Shown here in pieces: positions 1 to 10,739 of a stretch of 64,000 nucleotides of DNA (position 1 is the first letter of the stretch; every line of letters begins with the position of its first letter). The translations under genes and the position numbers were made by a program. Location of the stretch: assembly GCA_015680685.1 (NCBI GenBank), contig MNCI01005895.1, positions 619,470-683,469 on the forward strand, in the 5' to 3' direction. Source of the DNA: Gnetum montanum (taxonomy: Eukaryota; Streptophyta; Gnetopsida; Gnetales; Gnetaceae). The notes under the pieces are model-generated. The model made no database searches. It was not told the origin of the DNA and worked only from the letters and a program-made list of their open reading frames with translations.

Positions 1-682
1 AGCTAGCTGAACTCTTATAGTTTTTTCTTTCTAAAGTTAGAATATTTTCTAAGTGTCTGCAATAGGAGTGAGAAGTGTTTGGATCTTTATTTGAGCACTG
101 ATGTACTCGAGTAGCATGGACTGATTAGTAATAAAGATGAGCTTTTTTCATAAATGTTATAGCACTTGGACTTAGCTTAATATTTACTTAATGCATTTAG
201 TATTCATGCATTTTACTTTAATGCATTTAATTAATTAATTCATAGTGAATAATTAATACACATAAGTATAATAATCTTAAGCATACACTTAACACTTGGT
301 AATCCTAGTAGTTCTTAATGCTTGATAAACCAGTAGTGTTGTAATGTGTTCAAGATGTGTACAGTAGATGGGAATGGATACTTATGTTAGGATTAGCTAT
401 GCATTAGTTAGTTATTATATTAATTAAACATTTCATTAATTTTTTTAGCACTTATAAAATTAATGAAAAACATAAAATGATAAAATTCATGTGCCTTAAA
501 TTACACTTAACCATACCTTTTCACTTCAAAAGTAAAACTAAAAAGATAATGATAATGTCTATTAGATTCACTACCTAGAACCAGTACACTTAGAGAGCTA
601 AAGTCTACCAAATTCAACAAGATCACTTAATGAATGCTAGTGATTTGTATGATTGGATGTAGGGACTGCTCACTACTCATCA
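1..682 (+). mobile_element. Partial LTR of gypsy-like family G, truncated by the window edge
   Basis: This stretch matches, in reverse complement, the LTRs at 6890-7854, 54267-55156 and 55346-56225. Matching landmarks are the segment around 80-150 with 'ggatctttatt' and 'aataaagatgagctttt', the 'acttggtaatc' block near 291, and an end in ACTCATCA at 675-682, the same terminus as the other family-G LTRs. It therefore reads in the sense direction on the plus strand, opposite to the other G elements here. No primer-binding site is visible after 682, so it is more likely a 3' or solo LTR than a 5' LTR. The left end lies outside the window. Confidence 0.6.
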
Positions 683-980
683 ATGATGGAGCTCTAGAGT
701 GAAATATTTTAAGGAAAAATATAGTCATTACCTAGTGTCAACTAGTATCACTAGCTTAGCTTTAGATTAATATGTTTAGTGCATTGTAGGACTAGGGTTT
801 CTGCATCCTTGCTTAACCCTAAGCTATAGGGCTTTTTCTCATAAAAATATTCAATCTTTTTGTGTCTATATATAAATGTTACAATGAGAAGGTTGTGATT
901 ATTTGAAAAAAATATTCTTGCAACAATAGCTACTTTCAAAAGTTATTTATGTTGTATAGATTTGTTACATCATATTCATG
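683..980. other. Unassigned A+T-rich sequence
   Basis: Between the LTR end and repeat A. No coding signal, RNA gene or recognised repeat was seen. A TATATATA stretch lies near 865, without a credible gene downstream. Confidence 0.4.
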
Positions 981-2479
981 TACAAAAAATGAGTTCTAAG
1001 CTAAGGTAAATTTCAAGGGAAGTTTCTACTAAGATGTTATGAAGATTAAATTCTTTGTGATCAAATTTATTTTTAGGATAAAAAGGGTTTTAAAGAAAAA
1101 TAAATAATTTCAAAATATTTGGTTCTCTTAATTATATAAGCTCATGAAGTTTCAATTTGAAGAGCTAGGATTTCAAATTAAATCCAACATTGCACAAAGA
1201 CAAAACTTGTAGGAGTTTGACTTGTCTTAGGTGGATACTTTTTCCATTTACTAGTTAAGATGATATTATTGAATATGGATTCATAGAGCTTAAAGATATA
1301 TTTTATCTCAATATGATATTAGCATTAGAATAAATAGTTAGGTGCAAAAAGAAATCCTATCAATTTAGGAAAAAGTGGTTTGATCCAAGGCTAATTTAAT
1401 TCTTTGGATTCATTTTGATGAGAGGAATAGAATAATAGAATAAAAAATTAGCTCTATGAAGGATTTTTAAAAATTATTTTAAATCCTATTGATCATAAAA
1501 ATGGGTTTATTAAGTATGATTGCCATGTTAGCTTATAGAGGATGCTCATAGAACCAAAAATTGGCTCTACAAAATGGTTCTACTTAAGTTAGCTTCACAA
1601 GATTAAAGCATAAGGAAAGACTAAAATTATCTTTGTATATGTAAATCCCATGTGATACATATGCTATCTTATGAAGCAAGTTAGTAGAATCAAGAAATGG
1701 TTCTACAAAAAGTCTGAAGAATAGTTCTCTCAAGTTAGCTCTATTTAGATGAAATGATTTGTAGGGTTGAAGAATGATTCTATGAAAGGACTCCATAAAC
1801 AAGCTCTTAAGCCAATTTTGCATCAAAAAGTTAGCAATGTCACTTAGGAATTTGATTATGTGGTTCATAGAATCAAAATTTGGTTTTGCAAGCAAGTACA
1901 AAATTAGTTCTACCATGTCAACTTCTATGAAAAATGATAATATAGAACCAAGATTTCACTCCACAAACAATTTTTATAAGCCACATCATAATTCAAATAT
2001 AGATCTTGAAATGAGGTGTTATTTGTAGAGATGTAAAATGGTTCTACAAGAAACACAGTTAGTTTTTCTACCATAGAAGCTTCATTATGTAGCAAAGGAT
2101 TTGTAAAACTAAAAAGTGGTTTCATGAAAAGGCTTTATAAACAAAGAAGTACACCAAAAGCTTCTAACAGATACTATGAAATTGATTCTAATTTACTAAA
2201 TCTTCATTAGGATGAAATCATGTGTCATGATGTGGAAAATTGATTATGTCGGTCATAGAACCAAAATTTAGTTCTTCAAGAAATCACAAAAATGACTCTA
2301 CCATGTGAACTTCTACATCAAATGGCCCTATAGAATCTAGATTTACTTTTACAAATGAGCTTAAAATTAATTCTACAAGCCATGTTATCAAACTAGGATT
2401 TTGTGAAGAAGGAAAACTATGGCCCTACAAGTAATATTATTTTTCCTCTACCAAGTCAGCATTCAAGGCTGAGCTAAAA

Positions 2480-3790
2480 GGATTGAAGTATGTGGCTCTT
2501 ACAATTTGAATTAGGCTTCACAAAACCCAAGCATAGAAGCAGTTCTACCACATAAGCTTTGAAGAAAAAGTGTCAGTCATAGAGAAAACATTTGATTCTA
2601 CAACCAAGCATGAACACAATTCTACCATGTTAGCTCTTAGAAGCAATTTATGAAGCTAACATTAAGCTCTAAAAGTGGAAATTAAGCTCTTAGAACCATA
2701 GTAGCTCTAAAAAATTAATGAGCTCATTGAATTGAGAAAGTAAATCCAAGAAAAAGGACCTTGAGGAGACTCTACCATGTCAAATTCTATATAATGCCAA
2801 TTTGTAGAACCAAAAAATAGTTTTACAAAGAAAATCCAAAATGATTTTACAAGTCATGTTAGGATCAACAATGTTCTTCTTGAGCCCACAAAAGGATAAT
2901 ATTTTAATTTACACAGATGTGCATTAAATTTTTAATCTATCTCTACAATTTATAAAGTAGAGGCAAAAGAGTATGTTGTAGCACATCAAACCAAAAGTTG
3001 GTTATGCAAAGAAGCTTGAAGCCATTCTTCCACATCTACTTCTTTGTAGAACAAGTTCTCATAGCATAAAAATAGTTCTACAAAGAAATTTTAGAAGCTA
3101 CCATTGAGAATACTTTACCATGTCAATACATGTGCAATTAAAATACTAAAGGAAGCTTGTTTGTAGAACCAAAGAATGGTTCTACAAATTAGACTCTTTT
3201 CATATGCCACATCAACTTTAGAGAGAAGGAATCACTCATAGAGTTAACATTTGATTCTTCCAAAAAATACATGAATTGCTCTACCACATCAACCTTTTTG
3301 TAGAATGAATTTACGGAACTATACCTTGACTCTAGAACTAGGCTTTAAATTGGTTCTACAAGACACATTTGCTTGAAAAAAGTTAATAATTTCATCAACC
3401 TAGAAGAGTCAACTCTAAAAATAGGCTCTAGTAAAGCCTTACTACATTAGATTTTATTTAGGGTAGGATTAGAAAACAAAGATTTAATTATACAAGCTAA
3501 AATCATTCTATGAGTGACATCAAGATAAGAAAATCTCATCTTGAGTCCACAAAAGGATACAATTTTAATTTACACAGATGCATGTTAAATTTATAATCCA
3601 ACTTAGTATATTGTGAGTAAAAAGATGAAGAGTATAACATAATTTGTAAAAACAAAATATAGATCTACAAGGAACCTTCAGAATCCTTGTGCCACATCAG
3701 CTCTTTTGTAAAACAATTCATAAACCCAAAACTCAACTATACAAGCAAATTCAAAAATGGTTCTACAAGTTAACATGAGCACTAAGAAAG
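2480..3790. repeat. Internal tandem duplication in repeat A, period about 650 bp
   Basis: Landmarks recur about 650 bases apart in the same order. The block with 'catagag' and 'acatttgattct' is near 2577 and again near 3236. The block with 'cacaaaaggata' and 'ttaatttacacagatg' is near 2887 and again near 3549. Repeat B has only one copy of this block (about 13955-14480). The extra unit explains why A is longer than B once the inserted element in B is removed. Confidence 0.65.
3160..3188. repeat. Perfect 12-bp hairpin, clearest example of the repeat A unit
   Basis: TTTGTAGAACCA and TGGTTCTACAAA are exact reverse complements separated by the 5-base loop AAGAA. Weaker hairpins of the same design occur throughout repeats A and B, for example near 1553 and 6077. 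Confidence 0.85.
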
Positions 3791-5480
3791 GGCTATATAA
3801 AAATAAAACCTACATTAACAAGAATATGTTGAGATGCTAAACCTAAGCTCTTAAGCTTTTAATGAAGTAGCTCAATGAAATTAAAGCTTATGACATGTGT
3901 CATGAACCAAGTCAAACAACCTATCTAAGAGTAACATAAAAATAAAAGGATAGATTTAAAATTTGTAGCCATTGATAAATAGAACCAAGAAATAAACCAA
4001 AGCTAAGAGTAGTGTAGAGCTACCATTAAAGAAAAAACAAGTATCTCTAAAGTGCTCATAAAATCCATGAGAAAAATAAGGCATACTTGTAAAGATGGAT
4101 AGGAAGGCAAGAGAATGATTTTACCTAGAGCCAAAAGAGAACTATTAACTCACTACAAAGAGGATTATTTGAATATGATAATGATGGAAATTATTGGGAT
4201 TGTAAATGAAACTACCAAGAAGAAACTAGAATTAAAACAAGTTTGTACTAGCATAGAAGCTAATTTTTTACAAATAACAAATTCCATACCTAAATCAAAT
4301 CTAAGAGTAAAAATCACTAAACAACTCTTAAAGAATCTTAATGATACTAAACTAGATATAATGAATCAAACAGTTACAACTCTCTCAAATCATGGAATAC
4401 AGTTATCAGTTGAGGGTCTTCAGATTCAAAGAATGAGAAAAATTTATCAAGAAATTGAATAGTTATCCCAAGGTTTAAAATTATAAAAGATGAACATGAG
4501 GTAGTTGTGGCTATAACTATTATAATAATTGTAACTACTAGAGGCTACTACATTAAGCCTAGAGTAGATATGTTAAGGAGACTAGTTCCTAGGGAACTAG
4601 GCTCCTAGGAAGAAGAAAAGCTTGTAAAAGACTTTTTCATGATGGCATTCCAAAATAAGTTCTATTTATTTTCTATAGTTTTTATTTCTTATTTAGCAAT
4701 TAGATTCAATGGCTTTTTCTTATATATCTAGCATAGTTATTACATAACTTTCTTTTTTATGAAATGTCAATTTTTGAATAGGTTATTTTCACTATGAGCT
4801 AAGCTTTAACTTATTTCTATTATTCTAGTTGAATAAGATAACTTTTATAAGTGTCCATTCTAAATCCTTTTAGCATAGAAATATTTTTGTCTTTATACTA
4901 TTCTAAGCTTTATGAATAATTATATTTCCTTAGTATCCTACTCTATTTAGCAAAACTATTATGAACTAGCTTTAAGAAGTTAGCTAGCAAATAGTTAAAA
5001 ATTAAAGATAGATAGATATTTTCTATAAAACCACTCATTTGTTATATTAGTGATGTGAGACTTAAGGCTAGACTTGAAGGAAAGCTATTTTATTTTCTTT
5101 AATTATACTAAGAAATAACTGTAGGGGATAGACATTAGCTACATATAAAATAACACATTATTGGGAAGACATTCTATTGTTAAATATTCAGAAATATTTA
5201 GCTCAATTCTACTAGAAAAAGCTATTTGGGAATATTCATACCTTGGTTGCACCAAAGCAAAATAGCCACCTAAAATGAATAATCACTTATAAATTTTTTT
5301 CTTGGTGTAAGTTCATTCCCCTATGCCACAACAATAAATTGTTGTTGCAAGAATAGTCACAATCATGGAATAGTAAAGGGATTTAATTACTAAATTTAAT
5401 TATTTGTGCAATATCCTATAAATTTTAGAGATCAATATACTTTCACTATGAGATTGAGCTAAGATTTGTCTCACTGTATT
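3791..5480. other. Spacer between repeats A and B
   Basis: A+T-rich sequence separating the two diverged repeats. Apart from the small open frame at 4115-4462 nothing was recognised. If A and B are LTRs of one element this would be its shrunken interior, but no primer-binding site or polypurine tract could be placed at the edges. Confidence 0.35.
4115..4462 (+). CDS. Uncharacterised 115-codon open frame
   Basis: Open from ATG to TAG and unusually long for this A+T-rich, stop-dense surrounding. The predicted protein is Lys/Leu/Ile-rich and looks mainly helical, with charged heptad-like stretches such as TTKKKLELKQ and KQLLKNLNDTK. There is no signal peptide, membrane segment, zinc-binding motif or catalytic motif that I can name. 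It lies between the two diverged TAGAACC repeats, so a fragment of a retroelement gag or accessory ORF is the most economical reading. A chance opening cannot be excluded, and no promoter or splice signal was identified. Confidence 0.25.
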   Translation: MILPRAKRELLTHYKEDYLNMIMMEIIGIVNETTKKKLELKQVCTSIEANFLQITNSIPKSNLRVKITKQLLKNLNDTKLDIMNQTVTTLSNHGIQLSVEGLQIQRMRKIYQEIE

Positions 5481-6889
5481 TCCATGATAAAAATGAGCCC
5501 TAAGTAAAGGAAAATTTTAGGAGAAATTTTAACAAAAATGTTGTGAAGATTAAAGTCTTTGTGATCAAATTTCTTATTGGGAAAATAGGTTTTAAAGATA
5601 AATAAATAATCCCAAAATATTCTACTCTATTAATCATATAAGCTTATGAATTTTTAGTTAGTTCAAGAAGCTACGGTTTTAGATTATATTCAACATCACA
5701 TAGAATAGTTGAATTAGCTACAAAGATAGAACTTGTATAAGATTAACCTAGCCCAAGAGGATACTCTTTCTATTTTCTAGTTAAGATGAGATCATTGAAA
5801 ATGGATCCATAAATCTTAAAGACTAGTTACATCTTAATACTAGATTAGCATTAAAGCAAATGGATAAGTGTAGAAAGAAAACCTATCATTTCATGAAAAG
5901 AGATTAATATGAAGCTGATTCAATTCTTTCATGTCATTTCAAGAGGAAAAGAAGATTCATGGAACTAAAAATTTATCTCTATGAAGGATTTATAAAACCA
6001 TTATATGAATCACAAAAAGCCTAATTAATTGTAAACAAAAAATTTTATCAAATGATATTGTCAATTTCACTTATAAAGGAGGATCATAGAACTAAAAATT
6101 GGCTTTACAGGATGATTCTACTCAGGTTAGCTTTGTAGGATTAAAGCATAAGAAAAAATTAAAATTAGCTTTGTATATGTGAATCCCATATGACACATTA
6201 GCTATCTTGTGAAGTGGATTAGTAGAACTAAGAACTAGCTCTTAAGAAAGCATGAAGAATGGTTCTACAAAGTCAACTATATTTAGATGGTAAGATTTAT
6301 AGGTTTGAAGAATGACGTTATGAAAGGGCTCTATAAATAATCTCATAAGTCATTTTCACTTTGATAGGTTGGTAATGACACATGGAAGTTTGACTATGTG
6401 GTTCATAGAATCAAAATTTGATTATACAATTGAGAATGAAATTAGTTCTACCATGTCATCTCCTAGGAAGAATGATTATATCGAACCTAGATTCAACTTT
6501 ACAAATAATTTTTATAAGCATGTCATAATTCAAAGATAGAGCTCAAAATGAAATGTTATTTGTAGAATCGAAAAATGGTTCTGCAAGAAATTCACTTTTT
6601 ACTTCTACCATATTAGCTTCATTATGTGATAAAGGATTTGTAGAACCAAGAAGTTGTTCGATGAAAAGGCTCTATAAATGAAGAAGTATACCAAAAGCTC
6701 TTAAGATATACTATGCACTTGCTTTTTCTTTAACAAATCATTGAATAAGCTGATGTCATATATCATGATGTGGATGCTTGATTATGTGGCTAATAGAAGA
6801 AAAATTTAGTTCTATAAGTGCACAAATAGCTCTACCACATTAACTTCTACATATAGTGGCTCTATAGAACCTAGATTCTATTTTACAAA
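5481..6889. repeat. Repeat B, left part
   Basis: Aligns collinearly with repeat A from about 1030 onward: the 'gatcaaattt' block, the 'ttagcattagaa' block and the runs of 'tagaacc...ggttctac'. It stops abruptly at 6889, where a family-G LTR begins; the rest resumes after 13829. Confidence 0.7.
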
Positions 6890-7730
6890 TGATGAGTGGC
6901 GAGGTACCGCTACACTCAACCATATGAAATGAGTGTAGCATGTGCGATCCAGTCGAACTCCGTAGACTAAATTCCTACACGCCCCATGGAACACTTGGGG
7001 TTAATCATTCATTGTCCCAGACTTACTTGTAGTTGTCACGGTGTATGGTTAAGTAAGTCTAAGGTATATGATTTTTATAGTCTTTTATGGTTTTCTCTCC
7101 TATGCTATCGAGGTGAAGGGTTGAGAGAACTAACTAACTCTAACTAATGAACTAAGTCTAAATTAACTAGCATCAGCATCCGTTCCGAGTTATCGTACAC
7201 ACCCTAAACTATGCAACTCTGGCTACCAAACGCTAATCGTTACTAGGATCACCACACGTAACACACGTGCTCAAAGTGGTCGTACTAAGGCACTTAACTA
7301 GCCTAAGCATGATAAGAAGCCGATTCCTTGACTAGCTATACAAATCCGTAGATTCTCGTAATCGAGTCGTACTCATCCCACGTTCTAGAAGTTTAGGATG
7401 AGAGAGACTAATCGTGAGGAGCAACCGATTCCTTGATTAGCTGTACAAATTCGTCAATGCTCGTAATCAAGTCGTACTGATGTTGTGCTAATGTAGGTAA
7501 TAAATAACATGTAATAAACCCTATTCCATGCACTGCAAGGTTTATCCACAAAGCTCATCTTTATTTCTGTACACAACTTGTGTTCAGGTACAAAGCTGCT
7601 CGAATAAAGATCCATTCACTTGGGGACTCCTACTATGGGCACATGGAAAATTTCTATCTCTTGAGTGATCAATTTGCCAGAGTTTACGTACTTCTAGCCT
7701 AGGATGAGGAATAAGGGAAGTGCTACCTCT

Positions 7731-7739
7731 TATTTATAG
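7731..7739 (-). promoter_or_regulatory. LTR TATA box
   Basis: Minus-strand TCTATAAATAAG, at the expected place after the short U3. Equivalent boxes are CCTATAAATACC near 56106-56117 and CCAATAAATAC near 55022-55033. Confidence 0.6.
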
Positions 7740-7790
7740 ATTTGGCAGTGGACCGTGATATTGCATACGCGACATCGTAGGGGACGACGT

Positions 7791-7810
7791 GATATTGCGT
7801 ACGCAATATC
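7791..7810. promoter_or_regulatory. Perfect 20-bp palindrome in the LTR U3
   Basis: GATATTGCGTACGCAATATC is its own reverse complement. Related GATATTGCATACGCG and GCGATATCG motifs lie beside it. The cluster sits about 50-110 bp upstream of the LTR TATA box in the element's sense direction, as enhancer repeats do. Decayed versions (AATATTGGATACCCAATATC) remain at 56166-56185. Confidence 0.6.
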
Positions 7811-7854
7811 GCATGGGATGCGATATCGTGGCTCATGTGAATCGCATCTCATCA

Positions 7855-7868
7855 TACCCCCATAACTG
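7855..7868 (-). other. Polypurine tract
   Basis: Minus-strand TTATGGGGGTA directly abuts the TG of the 3' LTR, as expected for the plus-strand DNA primer. The same structure (TTATGGGGTTA) occurs at 56226-56238. Confidence 0.7.
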
Positions 7869-9654
7869 AATGAAAACTCATCCTTGAGTTCTGTACAATA
7901 ATATTGGAAAGGTATGGAATTATTGAGGGGAATGGAACTAATGGGATGACATGTGAATGGATCATCATTACAAGACTTGACAAAACTGGTATTCATGACA
8001 ACAAGGGTGAACACCTTATTACAATGACATCAGACCTTTGTTAGTAGCTAAGAAAGAGAGAGATAAAGAAGTGCTGCTACTACCAATGCCAAGATTGTGC
8101 CTTGGTTGTCCATCCATAAGTGCACCATCGATCTTACTCCTTGCATAGATGCTTCAACGCTGCACCATTCCAAGTGGTTCCTCCTGATCCGATCCGTTAT
8201 TGCATGGTCGTCATCTACATACACAACACAATCTTAATTAGCAAGGGTAAACAAAAATCATGTAATTGATACCTTGCTTTGGTGTAAGTTCATTGGCTAG
8301 GTTGTGGTATCGCTGATATGGATTGGGAGATAATGACTACCGAAGATGTAGGGGTTAGGAAGAAAATCAAAAAAAATTCAGGGCTAGGAGAAAATCTATG
8401 AAATCAGGCCCCGTACCCCCATGACTAATCGTGAACCTCTGGTAGCGTTAGAATGGAGAAGGAAAAGGAGTAAGAAAGATAGATAAAAGGGGACAACTAA
8501 AACATCAATTAAGTGGATGTCAATATGGTAATGAACAAAAGAAAACTAATTGCAAAAATGTTAGGGAAAAGAAGTTAATAGATGCTACAAATAGGAATGT
8601 CAGTGGATCCTCCCCAAAGTAGGCTCATGCCATTAATGCTCTGACAAACCCACATTCAAAGAGTCTGTAGGCTCTGGGAATGTCATTTGGAACAAGAGTT
8701 AAAGTCTTGACCACAAGAATTTACTGAAAAGAAAACAATGCATCTACCAAAATATACACTAGCGATACAACTGGAAATGAGGTGAACAGTGGAGAGAAGG
8801 GTGAAGAGAAGAGGAAGGGATGGAATCCCAAGAATAAGGTGGTGTACAGCCCCTTGTGGATTTTATGATTAATGTGACTTGGCAAGTCTCATTCCAACTT
8901 TAAACTCAAACCAACCACATCCAATGACTTGGCATTAATGCATTCGGCCAAACCATCCACTTGGATAACAAGGATGCATCTCCAACAACCCACCACCATT
9001 TCGACGAAACAAATGAGAGAATGGGAAGCGAGAAGGACCTTAGTTAGAGGGAACACTTTTTGTTCCATAACCAGTGCTTATAGCCCAAGTTTATTCATCT
9101 ATGGGGTGTGCTTTGAATTCTCACTTCCTTTTTTTTGTGTTTTGTGTTTTTATGTGTGAAAACCACACCATGCAAAGACTTTTTATTTTTATTGTCTCAA
9201 CTTCCAATAGTTGGGTAACATCTGAATAGCAAGGAAACTTAAGAAGAAAAACATCCAAGAACCCAAGAGAATGGCCAACACAAAAGCATCAAGTTCCCTT
9301 GAAGTCACACCCTTTGCAATCCTTGAGTCCTTCCTTAGTTTGAGAAATGCCCAGTCACTGATTCATTTAAGTTCTTATTAGAAGGGGACTATACATTTCC
9401 AAGTCGAGATAGACCATAGAAACTAGTGGATGGGTGGATGAATTGCCTGCCATATCAAAAGAAACATACCTTAGTATCAACATTGTGACTTAAAGGTAAA
9501 AACCAAACACTAGCAATCAATATGCAAATAGTTCATACCATCATTTCGAACACTTATTGGGTGACAAACTTACAGGGTGGATGGCACACACACACATACA
9601 CATACAAAATGGAAAAAGTATAACGATGTTGTAAAATAAAAAACTAGAAAAGTT

Positions 9655-10359
9655 AAAGAAAGTTGTAAAATAAAAATTAGAGAAGTTAAAGAAATTATAA
9701 AAAAAAATGTGTAAGACAAAAATGTTGTAAAACAAAAAATTGTAAAACAAAAATGTGTAAAAAATATTGAAAAAGAACTGATGGCCCCATATGATTAGCA
9801 TAGGTGGCCATCTCCCCAATGACTGAGTTGTAAGGGAGAGATTCGAAATAATAAGCATTTGTTTGAATTTCATAGAAGTGCCCAACTTCTCCCAACTGAT
9901 GTTCTTAGGTTGAGGGGTGGAAGTTGACAATGCTCATATTTCAATGTGTCTATGCCTTCGTTGTTGGCATGGGTTCCCTTAGTTCATTCCATGCACATNG
10001 AAAGAAAGTTGTAAAATAAAAATTAGAGAAGTTAAAGAAATTGTAAAAAAAAATGTGTAAGACAAAAATGTTGTAAAACAAAAAATTGTAAAACAAAAAA
10101 TTGTAAAACAAAAATGTGTAAAAAATATTGAAAAAGAACTGAGGGCCCCATATGATTAGCATAGGTGGCCATCTCCCCAATGACTGAGTTGTAAGGGAGA
10201 GATTCGAAATAATAAGCGTTTGTTTGAATTTCATAGAAGTGCCCAACTTCTCCCAACTGATGTTCTTAGGTTGAGGGGTGGAAGTTGACAATGCTCATAT
10301 TTCAATGTGTCTATGCCTTCGTTGTTGGCATGGGTTCCCTTAGTTCATTCCATGCACAT
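9655..10359. repeat. Direct duplication across a single-N join
   Basis: 9655-9998 (344 bp) and 10001-10359 (359 bp) are nearly identical, both ending in 'catgcacat', separated by one N at 9999. The length difference is one extra 15-bp 'ttgtaaaacaaaaaa' unit in the second copy. The few base changes (for example ctgatggcccc versus ctgagggcccc) resemble allelic or read-error differences. It is best read as two overlapping contig ends that were not merged. Confidence 0.8.
10078..10125. repeat. 15-bp tandem repeat 'ttgtaaaacaaaaaa'
   Basis: Two to three A-rich units occur here, and one fewer in the duplicate near 9730-9762. The copy-number difference is the only large difference between the two overlapping segments. 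Confidence 0.6.
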
Positions 10360-10739
10360 TTTTCTACTCCTTCTAGTAGATGTCAACCACAGGGTGTCTA
10401 TTACTGGTTGTGTGGTTGCTACATATAGGCATCTTTGTTTCAAAGTCTCAAGAGCACACCTATTACATGAAAGAATTTCCTCCATGTCATCACCCGATGA
10501 ATCACTGTATGTGATGTATGGAAATTTCCTCTTCTCAATCTTTCCACAAATGTTTATCTTAGAGATTTCCAAGGAAAGATCATGGATCCTAAGGCATGCA
10601 TCTACTGTACTTAGCGATNAAATGGATTTGGAGGATGGGATGGGTGTGAGATGTCTCCTAGAGGATAAGGAGTCCTCGTGAAGTACTGCTGAACTTGGTA
10701 GTGACGGTTGGAGGTTGTGTGACTCATAGAGTCACCTGG

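Larger units (their letters stand above)
981..3790. repeat. Repeat A: large array of short inverted TAGAACC/GGTTCTA units
   Basis: The segment is built from dozens of degenerate units of about 30-60 bases that alternate 'tagaacc' and 'ggttctac', often with 'accatgt' or 'agctt' between. Many adjacent pairs form short hairpins. Its start (around 'gatgttatgaagattaaa' near 1035) matches repeat B near 5545, and its body aligns in order with B across 5481-6889 and 13830-14480. No reading frame survives along it; the short ORFs inside are random openings. It could be one long LTR of an old element with B as the other, or a segmental duplication of a complex satellite. Confidence 0.7.
6890..7854 (-). 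repeat. 3' LTR of the nested family-G element (965 bp)
   Basis: Bounded by TGATGAG at 6890 and CTCATCA at 7848-7854, a perfect 7-bp terminal inverted repeat with canonical TG...CA ends. The interior matches the LTRs at 54267 and 55346. On the minus strand, the U3 region carries GATATT-type palindromes and then a TATA box. Confidence 0.85.
7869..10739 (-). other. Non-coding 3' interior of the nested family-G element
   Basis: Landmarks match the interiors of the other copies. 'aaagtaggctc' near 8620 corresponds to 51222 and 60118, and 'gaatggccaa' plus 'gtcacaccctt' near 9270-9310 to 51800 and 60720. Open frames here are short and not shared between copies. The accessory ORF block seen in the other two copies is essentially missing, so this copy or its source had an internal deletion near 8040-8580. 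Confidence 0.55.

Noticed and set aside
9541-10291. Two near-identical Phe/Tyr-rich minus-strand ORFs
   Set aside because: They arise from A-rich noncoding sequence duplicated by an unmerged contig overlap, and have no counterpart frame in the other family-G copies.
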